From: Chiridota heheva
Taxonomy: Eukaryota > Echinodermata > Holothuroidea > Apodida > Chiridotidae
Length of the DNA stretch: 64,000 nucleotides
Direction of reading: 5' to 3'
Assembly (NCBI GenBank): GCA_020152595.1
Contig: JAIGNY010000711.1
Coordinates: 470,001 to 534,000 of the forward strand
The notes under the pieces are model-generated. The model saw only the letters and a program-made list of their open reading frames with translations. It did no database searches and was not told the origin of the DNA. The first letter of the stretch is position 1. Every line of letters starts with the position of its first letter. Made by a program: the position numbers and the translations under genes. Below, one piece after another: positions 1-11,345 of the stretch.

Positions 1-612
1 TGTAAGGTAATTCATTTATAAGATTCATTAAGAATATTAAGTTAAAGAATAGATATATATATATTCATCTTTTTCTGATGAGGGACAGGGCAGATCCCCA
101 AGGGGTTAGGGCACAGAGGGGAAACCCATGTGAAACAGCAAAGCTAGGGTTCTGTGAGGTGACATAAATATTGGAATATTTTGCTATCATTTAAAGCCAT
201 TTTAGGGGCATCAAAAGTACAGAATCTTTAGAACATCCTGGAGTTCTCTTACTGGACCCCTGCCAGGGCTTTTCTCTTGGACCCCACTAGGGGCCCATAA
301 GGATCCCCTGGACTCCAGGCTATTTTCTGCCTACTATCTGTGCGTAGCCTCACCTTCATTTTTATCATAATTTATTGTACCCCCTACATTTTCATTTCTA
401 CTGCTGTGCCTCCCCCCAACCCCTGTCCACCAATTAAACAAAAATCTTTGTTTGATGCCACTGTTCTCAGTAGATTTGTATTTCTGTATACAAGTTCTGT
501 AATCTGAACATTTTGTGTTTCTTTGAAGTTATTGACCTCTTAACCTTTTGATTTGGTTTCTTTTTTCCTAATTTTCTTAATTCGTGATAGTCAGCTTGAA
601 GGAAGAGAAACA
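1..612. other. Non-coding, AT-rich; nothing recognised
   Basis: No coding frame, RNA or repeat structure can be supported here. Confidence 0.6.
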
Positions 613-869
613 CCACTAAGTGGATTTGATTTCATCCTTGTTTTATTCTCCATACTATATATTTCTTAATCAATTCCTCTTTCAATCGTTGCTGTAAATG
701 CATTCTTTTCTCAGATTATTGCAAAGTTGGACCAAAATGAAAACTTTCCTTTGTTTGATCAAAATATTAATCTAATAGGACATAAAAAAAAAATTTTTTA
801 AGACTGTTATTCTCCTCTAACAAAAACAAAACTATATATTTGTTCTTTCAAATCCAGCCTGTTTGCCGA
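613..869 (+). repeat. 257-bp tandem duplication, unit 1
   Basis: Starts CCACTAAGTGG and recurs at 870 with very few differences. Unit 2 is interrupted by the LINE at 919-2638 and resumes to about 2847. Unit 1 therefore preserves the empty insertion site. Confidence 0.9.
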
Positions 870-918
870 CCACTAAGTGGATTTGATTTCATCCTTGTTT
901 TATTCTCCATACTATATA

Positions 919-2638
919 CCGAACTTTGTGCTCAATGGGAATCGCATCCCTAAAGTTGAAAACACAAAGTTCCTTGGTCTAACTCTAGACCCCAAGCTCA
1001 CCTACAAGCCACACATCACCAACCTGAAACTAAAATGCAATAGCTCTCTCAACCTCCTCTGACTGCTCTCCAACACCACTTGGGGAGCGAACCGCTATGC
1101 TCTCCTCAAAATTTTCAGGCTCACCATTCGTGCCAAGCTCGACTATGGCAATATTGTCTTCTGTGTCGCTCACAACTTATACCTCAACCACATTAACACC
1201 ATCCAAAATGAAGCCCTCAGGCTTTGTCTAGGAGCCTACAGGACCTCCCCAATCACTAACCTTCATGTTGAAGCCAACGAACCCCCCTTTCTACTTAGAT
1301 GTAAAAAGCTTAGCCTCTCCTATGCTTTTAGAGTCCTCACCAACACCCAGAACCCTGTTTACAACCTCATTAGGTACCCCAATTTCTCCTCCCTCTTTGG
1401 TAGGACTAAAACCCTATCCCCTCCCTTCAGCTTACGCATTAAATCAGACCTCTTCCATCTTGGCATCAACCCCGCCACTCTCGGCACCTACTCCTGGCCC
1501 ACTTTTCCTCCTTGGGCCACCCCCTCCCTTCTGTCCACCTAGACCTCTCCACTTATCATAAAACTCAAACTCACCCTAACCTCTTCATCAATCTCCACAA
1601 CCAAATCAAAGACCAACTCTCAAATTACACCTCCATCTATACTGATGGCTCCAAGGAAGGCAACAAGACAGCTGCTGCTGCCATCATCCAAGACATCACC
1701 CTCAGTAGCAGACTTCCTGACTACTCATCCATCTTTTCAGCCGAGGCTAGGGCCATTCTCCTTGCCCTCAACTTTATTGAGTACTCTCCTCTTAGTCACT
1801 TTGCCATTTTCTCTGACTCAAAGGCTGTTCTTACTTCATTACTCAATCTTATATGGGATGACCTCACCTGCCACCTCCTCCTCCGGAAACTCTTTTCTCC
1901 CACCCTCTGCGGGAAAAGTGTTCTTTTCTTCTGGATACCCAGCCATGTTGGCATCCCTGGCAATGACAGGGCTGATACAGCCGCTAAGCTTGCCCTTAAC
2001 CTCCTCCCTTCCCCTTTTCCCAAAACCCTCTCTGACATCAAACCGCTTATCGCTTCCCTTGTTCGTGACCGCTGGCAAACCTCATGGAACTCCCAAATAG
2101 ATAACAAACTCCATGTCATCCAGCCCACAATCCCGATCAAATCCACCATCAACAGCCTTTCTCGTATCGACAACGTTCATATTACCCGTCTTGGAATTGG
2201 TCACACCCACCTCACTCACTCCCACCTCCTTATTGGTTCCCCCCAACCCCTCTGTAAGAATTGCCACTGCATCCTCACAATCCAACACGTTCTCCTTGCT
2301 TGCCCCCTGTACAACCTTCCCAGAGCTTCCCTCGCTCCCCACAACTCAATTGCTGGGTTCTTCCAGAAAAATCCTCCGGATAAAATGATCTCCTTCCTTC
2401 AGCATGCATCCCTCTACAACCATATTAAATTCTCCTCTTACACCCCCTCTCTACTTTGTTTTTGTTTTCCCCCTGCACCTCCTCTCTCGATCACAGCTTT
2501 CTGGCTTTTGTTCTTAAATTTCTCTCATTCGCCCCCTGGTTTCTTTCCTTCCTACCTCTAAAATGATCTGACCTCTCAGGCACAATTTGACCTTCGTTGT
2601 CGTGGTGCCGTCAAGACCTCATCAAACAAACAAACAAA
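919..2638 (+). mobile_element. I/Nimb-like non-LTR retrotransposon, copy 1 (5'-truncated)
   Basis: Begins in the reverse-transcriptase thumb ([11 protein letters not shown]), runs through RNase H and a C-terminal zinc finger, and ends in (CAAA)n. It matches the copies at about 17.6-22.8, 55.4-58.6 and 60.1-64 kb. The ends are clear because the target is a duplicated sequence. Confidence 0.9.
1512..2561 (+). pseudogene. LINE ORF2 C-terminal fragment: RNase H and zinc finger
   Basis: A frame of 349 codons holds the RNase H motifs in order: [11 protein letters not shown] (catalytic Asp), FSAEARAILLAL (Glu), FSDSKAV (Asp) and [16 protein letters not shown] (His/Asp). A CCHC finger, CKNCHCILTIQHVLLAC, follows. 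RNase H would remove the RNA strand during target-primed integration. Upstream, the thumb region lies in another frame and has a stop at about 1060, so this copy cannot make the full protein. The RNase H part is the best preserved of the family in this window. Confidence 0.85.
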
Positions 2639-2847
2639 CATATATTTGTTAATTAATTCCTCTTTCAATCGTTGCTGTAAATGCATTCTTTTCTCAGATT
2701 ATTGCAAAGTTGGACCAAAATGAAAACTTTCCTTTGTTTGATCAAAATATTAATCTAATAGGACAGATTTTTTTTTTAAGACTGTTATTCCCCTCTAAAA
2801 AAAAAGAAAACTATATATTTGTTCTTCCAAATCCAGCCTCTTTGCCA

Positions 2848-3722
2848 TGAATTATAATTATAATGCTTTTATACATGCAGAGAAATCAAAGCTTTAAAAA
2901 ATATTGTTTATTGTGATTTTGTGATATTTTGTCCATGATATCAATAATACCCTGACCAACATCGTGATTTTAGATTGCACAAAAATATGTGGAACAAAAT
3001 TTCATAAACAATTCAAATGAATGTCATTTTTGACACAGTGCTTGCAGCATATCTGATTCCTTTATGCTTCTTTTTATTATGTTTTAGGTTTTATAGGATC
3101 ACTTAGATTTGCATGCTGAAAACCTAAGCAGTTTTCCAAAATTATTAATCATAACATAGATATTGCAATATGGTGATATATTGCAATATTTTTGTCCATG
3201 ATAATGAATATCTCATTTACCCATATCCAGGGGCGGGCTGGCCCACCAATCGACCGATCCTGGGCCCGAGGCCAGCTGTATGCTGTTAAAATGGACACAG
3301 CAGCCTCCCAAATGTAGGTAAAGGCTGGCCACAGGCTGTTAAAATAGGCCCAGCAGCCTCCCGTAGGAAGGTTGAGGCCAGCCATTTTGGTTATACATGG
3401 TATAAATAAATATTATGTGGGCTGGTCGTTTCTTTAAAATTGGAGGCTGGTCCTGCATCTGGATTGGTGGAATGATTTTGGCGAGTCCGCCCCCTGCCCT
3501 GATCATGACAGTCCCAAACTCAACTGAGATTGCTGCACGGAGATATTTCCATTCTTCAGGTATATGTTTCTCTCCTCTCTCCCGTGATCTTTATTCAAGT
3601 CCTTTCTGTTGCTTTACACATTTTTGCAAATGGAATCAATTAAATTAACTGTAAAACAAATCAATTAAGCATAACTTATACATCTCTTCAATCAATTGGA
3701 TCATCCTGTAGTAGCAACAGCT
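2848..3722. other. Non-coding; short internal repeats
   Basis: Mostly AT-rich. Bases 3230-3500 are locally GC-richer and hold a phrase (GCTGTTAAAAT followed by CAGCAGCCTCCC) twice, about 65 bases apart. No gene is supported. Confidence 0.5.
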
Positions 3723-3730
3723 AGTACAGA

Positions 3731-4096
3731 AGCCCATAGCCAGCATGGGGCATTGGGGGGTGGGGGAGGGGAGGTGTTACACCCCCCTCTAATAGAATCT
3801 CACCTTCACATTTGCATGCTTTTTCCCCAGTTGGGAGGTCATATAGGGAAGTTACTAACACAAAATTAAAAACAAATTGTCAAAATTAAAAGAAAAGTTT
3901 CGGTAACGTTCCCCGAAAAATGAAAGAATATTTTCCAAAAAGTGAAAAGAAGCTCCTGAAAATGGAGCAAATTTTCTAAAAATTGAACAACAATATTAAA
4001 TGGAATATGGAGATTATATTGAATATGGAGATTCTGCCTAAGTGCCCCTCCATGAAGTGTTTTTGCCCCTTCTTTAAGTCCTGGTTACGGGCTTGC
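3731..4096. mobile_element. hAT-like MITE (366 bp) with 8-bp target duplication
   Basis: Flanked by AGTACAGA at 3723-3730 and 4097-4104. The ends are imperfect inverted repeats, AGCCCATAGCCAGCAT against GCAAGCCCGTAACCAGGAC (right end read inward). No coding capacity. An 8-bp duplication is typical of the hAT superfamily. Confidence 0.7.
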
Positions 4097-4212
4097 AGTA
4101 CAGAACAGTATTTGAATAATTCCACTTCACGCTATATTCAAGGCTATAAGATTTTGTCATACATGTATCAAGGTTTCTCCACCACAAATACTTTCCCACA
4201 AGTGCTCACCAG

Positions 4213-4402
4213 CTAGTTGAAGATACGACCTTGCGTAGTGAAATCACAACAGAATTTTTTTTGGCATCTACAGTTAAGTACTTTTCTGAGGAGCTTTCAA
4301 CACTAGCAGGAGAGACATCAGTTGCCAGTGATGTTGCAAGTGAAAATATTGGAAAGTTTGCAACGAATGTTTTGCTGACGCAAGAAACGGATGCATTGAG
4401 TG
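4213..4402 (+). CDS. Possible extracellular exon of the same membrane protein
   Basis: An open stretch encodes LVEDTTLRSEITTEFFLAST and KYFSEELSTLAGETSVASDV, rich in Ser/Thr/Glu. It ends at a GTGAGC donor in phase 1, which is what the transmembrane exon at 17449 needs. The upstream acceptor (GCTCACCAG) has a weak pyrimidine tract. If the donor is not used, the frame stops 11 codons later. The exon is supported only by composition and phase, and other exons may lie between. Confidence 0.3.
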
Positions 4403-5369
4403 GTGAGCTTAATAATTGAGTCACCAATATACTGCAGCCTTCATTTATTCCCATTTGGCATGAAAACAAAGCATGATTTTATTACGCTCATCTAGTTGTT
4501 TTGCCAGTGGGGTAAAGAAACACTTGAAACATTGATAATTGCTTGTACCTCAAATTAAAGCTGTGAATTCATTCCCCCCCCCCCTCCTCAATGAAATAAT
4601 AAAAAATAAATAAATTATTTAAATGAATATGAAAAAACATACAAAATAAACACCATGGGGTAGAATCTTGCCCCATAAAAAGCTTTGTGCCCAGGAGAAT
4701 GGGATGGATTTACCTCTGTATGAGATGTTTGTCTGCAAATTGAAGTAATATATAATTTTATGAACTCCAGGAGAATTGGAATTTTCTGGCACAAATGACT
4801 CAAACTTTCATCAAATTTAAACAAACTCCTTCTCTAGCATCGTTGTGTGGAGCCTTCCAAACAGAAGTTCCAAATTATCTTCAAGAAGTTCAACTGACAT
4901 CTTTTCTTAGAAAAAAAACTTCAAAATGATGCTCATGTGCCCACCTTCCTCACCTTCTTTTTATTACCTTAACTTCTTTCCCTTATCCACCTTCTCTCCC
5001 CCTTCCCCTCTATCCCAATATTTACTCTCTGTCCTAACTCAAGTACCTAAAATGGTCCTGCCATGGGGGTCTGAACTTCTGTTAAATATGTTAATTGGGT
5101 TAATTGATTTGCCAAAAAAATAACTTTTCCTGCACAAAACCCAATTGATTGCGTGAAAATTGCAAAAGAAAAACGTTTTCGTCACCTTGACAAAAAACCC
5201 AGAATAAGGCTCATTACGCAATGACGTCATTTCAGGAATGCCTGTATATAAACATTGCATTGATGACACGTATAATGTGTGTCCGCCATTGAAATTTCAC
5301 AATTAGTATTGATAGCATCTCTGTTTGTTCTTCTGAAATATTGCATTTTCCAAGTAAATATTAAACAAA
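4403..5369. other. Non-coding interval; short poly-C run at about 4575
   Basis: No gene is supported. The right end holds a possible CRE/TATA pair, listed separately. Confidence 0.5.
5222..5252 (+). promoter_or_regulatory. Possible CRE plus TATA box
   Basis: A palindromic CRE (TGACGTCA, 5222-5229) is followed 15 bases later by TATATAAA (5245-5252), about 118 bases before the THAP-like ATG. The spacing is promoter-like, but the downstream gene is broken. Confidence 0.25.
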
Positions 5370-5580
5370 ATGCTGCAGCGTTGTGTAGTTGCAGGATGCA
5401 GTAATATAAATTCTCAAAACTAAAAGTTGTTTCTCAATGGCCAAGGGCAACAAAAGGAGACAGTTCTGGACATGTTTTGTGCATTTGACATGAACTGAGT
5501 GTTGCGGGCTTACCAGGTGTCATATTGAGCTCATGCCAGATTTTTACCCCTATTCTGTTCGATTTGAATAGTAGCTTGAC
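5370..5580 (+). pseudogene. Relic resembling a THAP zinc-finger domain
   Basis: The ATG frame reads MLQRCVVAGCSN, like the Cys-x(4)-Cys start of THAP DNA-binding domains, and stops after 17 codons. Another frame about 80 bases on reads RRQFWTCFVHLT and then PDFYPYSVRFE, which resembles the Trp-containing middle and the end of a THAP domain. Stops and a frameshift break it. It may come from a host THAP gene or a P-element-like transposon. The assignment rests on short motifs only. Confidence 0.35.
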
Positions 5581-5659
5581 CGCATCTCCTCTGTCATGAA
5601 ATTTTTACTGTTTCGCAAGTAATACAAATTTTAATGAAAGAAACAGAGGAAGAAAAAAA

Positions 5660-5728
5660 ATAAGACTCAATGAGATTCAAACTCATGACCTCACTCAAAA
5701 GACAAGCCGTAACCGACTGGGCTACTTA
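5660..5728 (-). repeat. tRNA-derived SINE head
   Basis: Read on the minus strand, an A box (TAGCCCAGTCGGTTACGG) and a B box (GAGTTTGAATCTC) lie at tRNA-like spacing. No intact acceptor stem is seen, so it is a SINE promoter region and not a tRNA gene. Confidence 0.55.
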
Positions 5729-5735
5729 ATTAGTT

Positions 5736-7269
5736 GAAAATTTGTATATTTTTATTTGATATATTGTGTTGAATATGATCGAAGGAAGAAAAATTGATGA
5801 ATAGAACTGAATTGTAATTATTGTGCCCATATGCCAAGCTGTTAAAAATGAACTTAACAAAATGTTCTTAATTTCTTCAAAAACTTTTAATTCAAGTGCA
5901 AAAATGCAAACAGATTGTGTGAATTATTTAGTTCATGTAGGCTTGTTAACTTAACGTCAAGCGACAGAGACTTGAACATTGTTGAATAAAACTTGATATT
6001 TCCATTAGAGGTAAAAAAAAAAGTAGATGTTGCAAACACTTCAATTTGATTATGTTTAACAAAATATTACTTGCGAAACAATAAAACAGTAAGAATTTCA
6101 TGCAAACTACACAAGATTTGTACTGTAGGACCGTGTAAGGGCCCGTGTAAGGGTTGTAAGCCTGATCCTTCTTGTCTGCTGTCTGCAAGCACCTCAAATT
6201 CAAAAGGAATGACATCCCTTCATTATGAGAATGTTCTTCATTTATTTCCAAATCATTTTTATCATAGCTTGAACTCGAAGATGACAAATTAAGATCTGAA
6301 CAGCCCGAAAAAACTTTGGCATTCAGGCGCTATTTGTACGTGGTTAGTATGTGTGTGATGCATTGTTTACGATCAGCAGTCTCTGAAATGACGAAGCAAA
6401 CTGTTATGACATCACAAATCCCTTTCAATTTTTTTTTGGGAGCAAGCAATAAATGATCAATTTCAAAGTCCTTTTTTATCATGAAAATGGGGCTTAGAGC
6501 CAGGCTTTCTTGATAGATTATTGAATTTAGGGATATGAAAAACCTATATCAGATTAAATCTTAATTTTTTTTAGAAGTGCAGGTTCCCAAAAATGAGGTT
6601 TTACTGTGTTAGTTTTGCACTGCTGGCTTATTTTTACAATATTTTCGTTGGATACTCATTCTGCAGGTATCAAAATTGACTTAATTTTATACTGCAGTTA
6701 CCAAAAAAAGTGTCATACTGAGGGTATGTTTTTCAGTTGGTGGGCTGCACACCTCTACCACTTTAGTATGAAGTGCCCTAAGACATTTTTTAAGCATAGT
6801 GGATGTTTATTTGAAATTTTATGTTCATATTTTGCAATGATTTTGTTAATTTACACACAAATTTTCATTTGATTGTTTTGTGCTGAGATGAGGTGACCTT
6901 GTATAAAACAATAACCATGATTGAAGTATGAAATCATAAAATTTGCATATCGATATTTCTATTATATTGATATTTGCATGTGATATATCGATAAAGTATA
7001 ATGACCAATATTGCCCAAGCTTATAGTCATAATGTTTTGCTCTAATTTTCTATCAGGGAGTTATGGCCATGTTTTGGCAGAACTTTGGTTTACATTATGT
7101 ATACATGTAGTACATAATAACATGGTAGTAAGGAATTAAAGTTTGTTTGGGATAACTAAATACATTTTTTCTCTCTTATTTGAATTTCTATGTAGTCTTT
7201 TTAAGATTAACAATTACATATTGGAATACTTGGAAGAAGCGCTGATCTTACAGCAAGCTTTTCAGCATT
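5736..7269. other. Non-coding, AT-rich; nothing firm
   Basis: Contains a small direct repeat around 6125-6150 (CCGTGTAAGGG twice) and AT-rich sequence. The short ORFs on both strands have no recognisable domain. Confidence 0.45.
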
Positions 7270-7870
7270 CAGATCCGGGTTAAAGAAATATTCCCATGGA
7301 TTTTCATTTGTTCATATATAATAGAGAAAATTTGTAGAAACAAAGTGGTGAAAAAAACTATGTTAATATCTTATACCATTTAGAAGTTATAACAATTTAA
7401 AGAATAGGAAAATGTTCTAAAACACCTCATACAGTATATGTCCTTCAGCTTGGTGATGTCATTTAGACAATTCCAGCACAGCTCTTATGTATTATAAATT
7501 TGATCACACTTTTTTTAGATTATCGAACAGCATTTTTGGTTCATTATAGAGAAAGGGTGAAGTATATAATAACAAGAACACTTTTTGTATTTTTCTTGGT
7601 GTGTCACATTCACAATAAGAAAAAAAAAATTAAATCTTTTTTAAAGAAATACAAAAGATGTTTTGTTGAAATTGTCTCTATGACATCACAGATGCTGCTA
7701 ATCAGTCACTTTTATCCAAATTCAAAAATACTTTAAAATTTTGTAACTTTTAAATGGAATTAGATTTTAACATAGTTTTCTAACCACTGTTTCTAGAATA
7801 TTCTCTATCATATATGAAAAAAATTGAAAAATTGAAAATCCATGGGAATATTTTAAATTTTGGGTAGTGT
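7270..7870. mobile_element. Foldback (long-inverted-repeat) element, about 600 bp
   Basis: The outer parts of both arms carry ATTCCCATGGATTTTCA in opposite orientation. The arms stay alignable for about 130 bases (TAGAAAC, GTGG, AACTATGTTA, CCATTTA). The core carries GATGTCAT near both inner ends. No ORF. The arms resemble those at 23.7 and 42.8 kb. Confidence 0.7.
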
Positions 7871-8757
7871 CATACCTCTGCAAATGGATCTGATGATTCT
7901 TTATTGTTGTTTGGCATTCTGTATACAGGAGGACAATGTATAGTCATGTGAATTTAACCAAAAAAAAGGAAACATCTTTAAAGATGAACTGAACATATAA
8001 ATATTTTTGTAAAAAGACTTAAATTTTGAAAAATGATTAGTCATGCATGCTGTATTTAGCATACATTTAAAATTCCACAATCTTTCATCTGCCATAAATC
8101 AAAAAGTCAAAATGCATAGACCTAAAATCATTAAAACCAGAATTAAAAACTTTCAATGGGCCCATATTTCTTTAATGTGGTTTTGTTACACCTATTATCA
8201 TGAATTCAATTTTGTCACAGTGTAAATAACCAACTAATTCTAAAGGAATATAGTAGTATCAGTTAACAAACCACACACTGCACCATGGTAGATTATTCTG
8301 GAACATTCTCTGAACAGAATAGGGCACTTCCTTTGAGATCACAATCTTTTATGGAATCCATGGCTGCATTCTCACTTCTCTCTGGATCATGATCCGCGGA
8401 CCTTTCAGGATGATTGTAGAAAAATGTCATGCGTTCGCTTTTGAATTTGAGCCCATGGTCAGACTCTTTGCCGGTGGTCTTATCGTGGGGAAGGGTGAAC
8501 TGTAGGTCAAAATGTGGGTCATTGAAAAATCTGTGAAATGGAACTGAGCAGACAAATTGTTTATGCAAAATAAACAAGGTATAACAGAATATTGTGTAAC
8601 TAACATGATGGACACTGATATACATTCGCACACCTTTTTTTTAAGACTCATCGGTGGATCTGATCACCTTCTCTGCATCATGATCCAACCCTCAACTAGG
8701 ATTGAGATCAAATTACTGAGATCAGATTCAGTGAACATTCTTGCAGAAAAATCTACA
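7871..8757. other. Non-coding; nothing recognised
   Basis: No feature can be supported. Short ORFs at 8290-8800 on both strands lack domain similarity. Confidence 0.45.
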
Positions 8758-9155
8758 GATCTGATTGCGTGCAGTGAGTCTGATCGCATGCAGTGAGTCT
8801 GATCGCGTGCAGTGGGTCTGATCGTGTGCAGTGGGTTTGATCGCGGGCAGTGGGTCTGATCGCGTGCAATGGGTCTGATGGAGTGCAGTGGGTCTGATGG
8901 AGTGCAGTGGGTCTGATCGCATGCAGTGGGTTTGATCGCGGGCAGTGGGTCTGATCGCGTGCAATGGGTCTGATGTAGTGCAGTGGGTCTGATGGCGTGC
9001 AGTGGGTCTGATCGCATGCAGTGGGGTCTGATCGCGTGCAGTGGGTCTGATCGCGTGCAGTGGGTCTGATCGCGTGCAGTGGGTCTGATCGCGTGCAGTG
9101 GGTCTGATCGGGTGCAGTGGGTCTGATCGCGTGCAGTGAGTCTGATCGGTTGCTT
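8758..9155. repeat. 19-bp minisatellite, about 20 copies
   Basis: The unit is close to TGGGTCTGATCGCGTGCAG. Because 19 is not a multiple of three, all minus-strand frames read the same 19-residue super-repeat, which explains the overlapping ORFs. Confidence 0.92.
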
Positions 9156-9340
9156 GTACTCAAGTGAAAATGCCTTACATAAGGAGCTAGTGTAATCAGA
9201 ACTCCTCAGCCTGTACTTTGGCTTATGGAATCATCAGATAAGGTTGAAATACTTCCTGAAACCTAAGTAGGAGGTAACAATGAGAGACAAACACTGGCTC
9301 CTGAGGGATATGAAACAAGGCTTGAGGTGATTTTGTGCGC

Positions 9341-9545
9341 TGCGTGTACATGCATGGCATGCTCTGTGTGTATGTGCATGGCACGCTCTGTGTGTGCGTG
9401 CATGGCACGCTCTGCGTGTACGTATGTGACACGCTCTGCGTGACGTTTGTGGCACGTTCTGCGTGTACGTGCGTGGCACGTTCTGCGTGGCATGCTCTGC
9501 TGTACGTGCGTGGCATGTTGTGCGTGGTATGCTCTGCATGTTTTT
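9341..9545. repeat. About 24-bp minisatellite
   Basis: Degenerate units around GTGCATGGCACGCTCTGTGT. Open frames on both strands are products of the repeat. Confidence 0.85.
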
Positions 9546-9704
9546 GTAATGCAAAAAGTAGGCTGGTTTTATTGATATTGCTAGTGGTTCTCAGGGTTTT
9601 TTACAAGTATGATTGTCACAGATTTTTGGCTTAAAAGTTTGACAGGTTTTTAGTGTTTTATGCGTTAAACATGTATTTCCACCTGTTGGCACAGGTTATG
9701 GCTT

Positions 9705-9778
9705 AAAAAATGTTAACACCCTCTTGGCACATTTGATTCTGACTGTCGTGGTGCTGTTAAACATCAACAAACCAAACT
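9705..9778 (+). mobile_element. LINE/SINE 3'-tail fragment
   Basis: Carries CACCCTCTTGGCACATTTGA, then GTCGTGGTGCTGTTAAACAT and CAACAAACCAAA. The same block recurs at 22835 and, as the last part only, at 13690 and 31230. It resembles the 3' end of the I/Nimb-like family. Confidence 0.65.
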
Positions 9779-11110
9779 CTAAAGGACCAAGTAGACCAGT
9801 AATTTTTTTGTATGTTTTATAATCTACGGCAAAAATATATTCTTGAAAATAGCCTAAAGATAAATCAGTTAGAATTACCCTGTGAAAAAGGAATATAGAT
9901 AAGGCATGCCCATCATAAAAAAAATATAAAAAACTGATTAATGATTAATTGTACATTATGCCCAATCCTCGTACAAATTTTTAGTCTTTTCACCCACAAG
10001 AACCTCCATTTGGCGGTATAAATTTCAGACTCTGCTAGACGCAATTAAGAAACCCACCACAGATACTTTAGTGATTTTACAAATCAGTTATTACACTCAC
10101 AATCATCTATATGCACAATAGAACTTATTGTGAAGGGCCAGGTATTGTAAATTTGGTTACTGCAGGGCCAGGTCATGCATGTAATTTTGCTTTCACTAAG
10201 AAAACCAAACTTTTTGACAAAACCTTGCATGATACTTATAGCACCCTGCTTATAGGGGCAATGACTGTGTCTGTATGTCTACATATCCTTAGAAGATAGA
10301 TTATCTTTCACACACTTCCCAAGGAGGGCCTCCTTGCATAATGCAATGGCTTAGCTGTAAAGCTGGTTCAAAAGTACTTAAAAAATTGTTATGCTTTGCC
10401 ACACTTCTTGTCACAGGTTAGAACTCATTTTACCACACTTTTTTGTGTCTTGTTGAAACACTTATTTTCCCACATTTTCATGCATGTCAGCCATACATGA
10501 ACACATGTGGGATTGCCTATTAGATACACAAGGAATTAGTTTCTATTTCACTCAGTGTCACTTTTGTTTGCAACATGTGCAGTCTTTTGTTGTTTACGCA
10601 GGAACACAGACAAGGTTTAACACACTCTATTTTGTAAGGGGAGAAGCAGTATTTAAAAGGTTTACTTCTAATCATTTTCTTAATGTTGAGGAAACAATTA
10701 GCAGGAAAATGTGCATGTTGTTCAAAGAAACAATTAATTTCACCTATATAATTGAAAGTAAAAAAGTATTTAAAAAGCACATTTAAGTAGAAAAAATAAT
10801 CTTACTCATATGTTACAGTTGTAAACAAAGTTGAGTAATTACACCTCCGTCCAATCATGAAATTTGTATGAAAAGAGGCAGCCTTCCATGATAATTGCAT
10901 GGCCTCCTAGCGAGGTCATAGGGTAAATTTCTTTGAATTTTTTGGTAGAGAATATGACATCACAATGACATTCCATTCTAAAGAAATAAAAAAGATTTGT
11001 GAATGACAGAAAGTAAATAAGGCATTGAACGATTTTAAACTTGTTATGATAATGATGTTGGCTAGTGTGTATATTTTCAGGGTATAAAAACATTGAATTT
11101 CATTTATTTA
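9779..11110. other. Non-coding; nothing firm
   Basis: A 100-codon plus-strand ORF at 10484-10786 shows no domain, repeat or splice context that supports it. Confidence 0.45.
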
Positions 11111-11114
11111 CCTA

Positions 11115-11185
11115 CTGTGGTGTAGCGGTTATCATACCTGTCTACAGACCACAAGGCCCTGGGTTCAAGCCTGGCTTGGGTAGAC
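11115..11185 (+). repeat. tRNA-derived SINE head
   Basis: An A box (TGGTGTAGCGGTTATCA) and a B box (GGGTTCAAGCC) at tRNA-like spacing. It runs straight into other repeat sequence with no mature tRNA 3' end. Confidence 0.6.
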
Positions 11186-11276
11186 ACGCCAGTGTACCAC
11201 AACTGGTTATCAAAGGCCATGGACATTGACTTGGTTGTCGATGTTATGTCTGTCCGTACGTCGTACCTGTATTCTC

Positions 11277-11345
11277 GTGCGGGTCGTATTAGGCGTTTTG
11301 TGATAGCATTGTTACTATCACAAATATGCAGGCGACGACCCGGTC
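11277..11345. other. Long imperfect hairpin
   Basis: The perfect inner stem is GTGATAG/CTATCAC around an 8-base loop. Outside it, GCGGGTCGT pairs with ACGACCCG. The block is more CpG- and GC-rich than its flanks. Confidence 0.6.

Larger units (their letters stand above)
870..2847 (+). repeat. 257-bp tandem duplication, unit 2, split by a LINE
   Basis: Bases 870-918 and 2639-2847 together make the second copy of the 613-869 unit. The LINE lies between them in a TATATA target. Confidence 0.88.

Noticed and set aside
5946-6287. 113-codon minus-strand ORF with a Ser-rich acidic start
   Set aside because: Overlaps a plus-strand ORF of similar quality, and neither has a domain; the link to the THAP relic is on the wrong strand.
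8758-9155. Possible CRISPR array
   Set aside because: Units are contiguous with no spacers, and the host is eukaryotic.
8664-9163. Minus-strand repeat proteins reading HAIRPTARDQTHC-type units
   Set aside because: The 19-bp minisatellite reads the same in all three frames; no start, splice or domain support.
10484-10786. 100-codon plus-strand ORF
   Set aside because: No recognisable motif, no promoter or splice context.
11115-11185. Functional tRNA gene
   Set aside because: A and B boxes are present, but a complete cloverleaf with matching acceptor stem is not seen; the same holds at 5660 and 58605.
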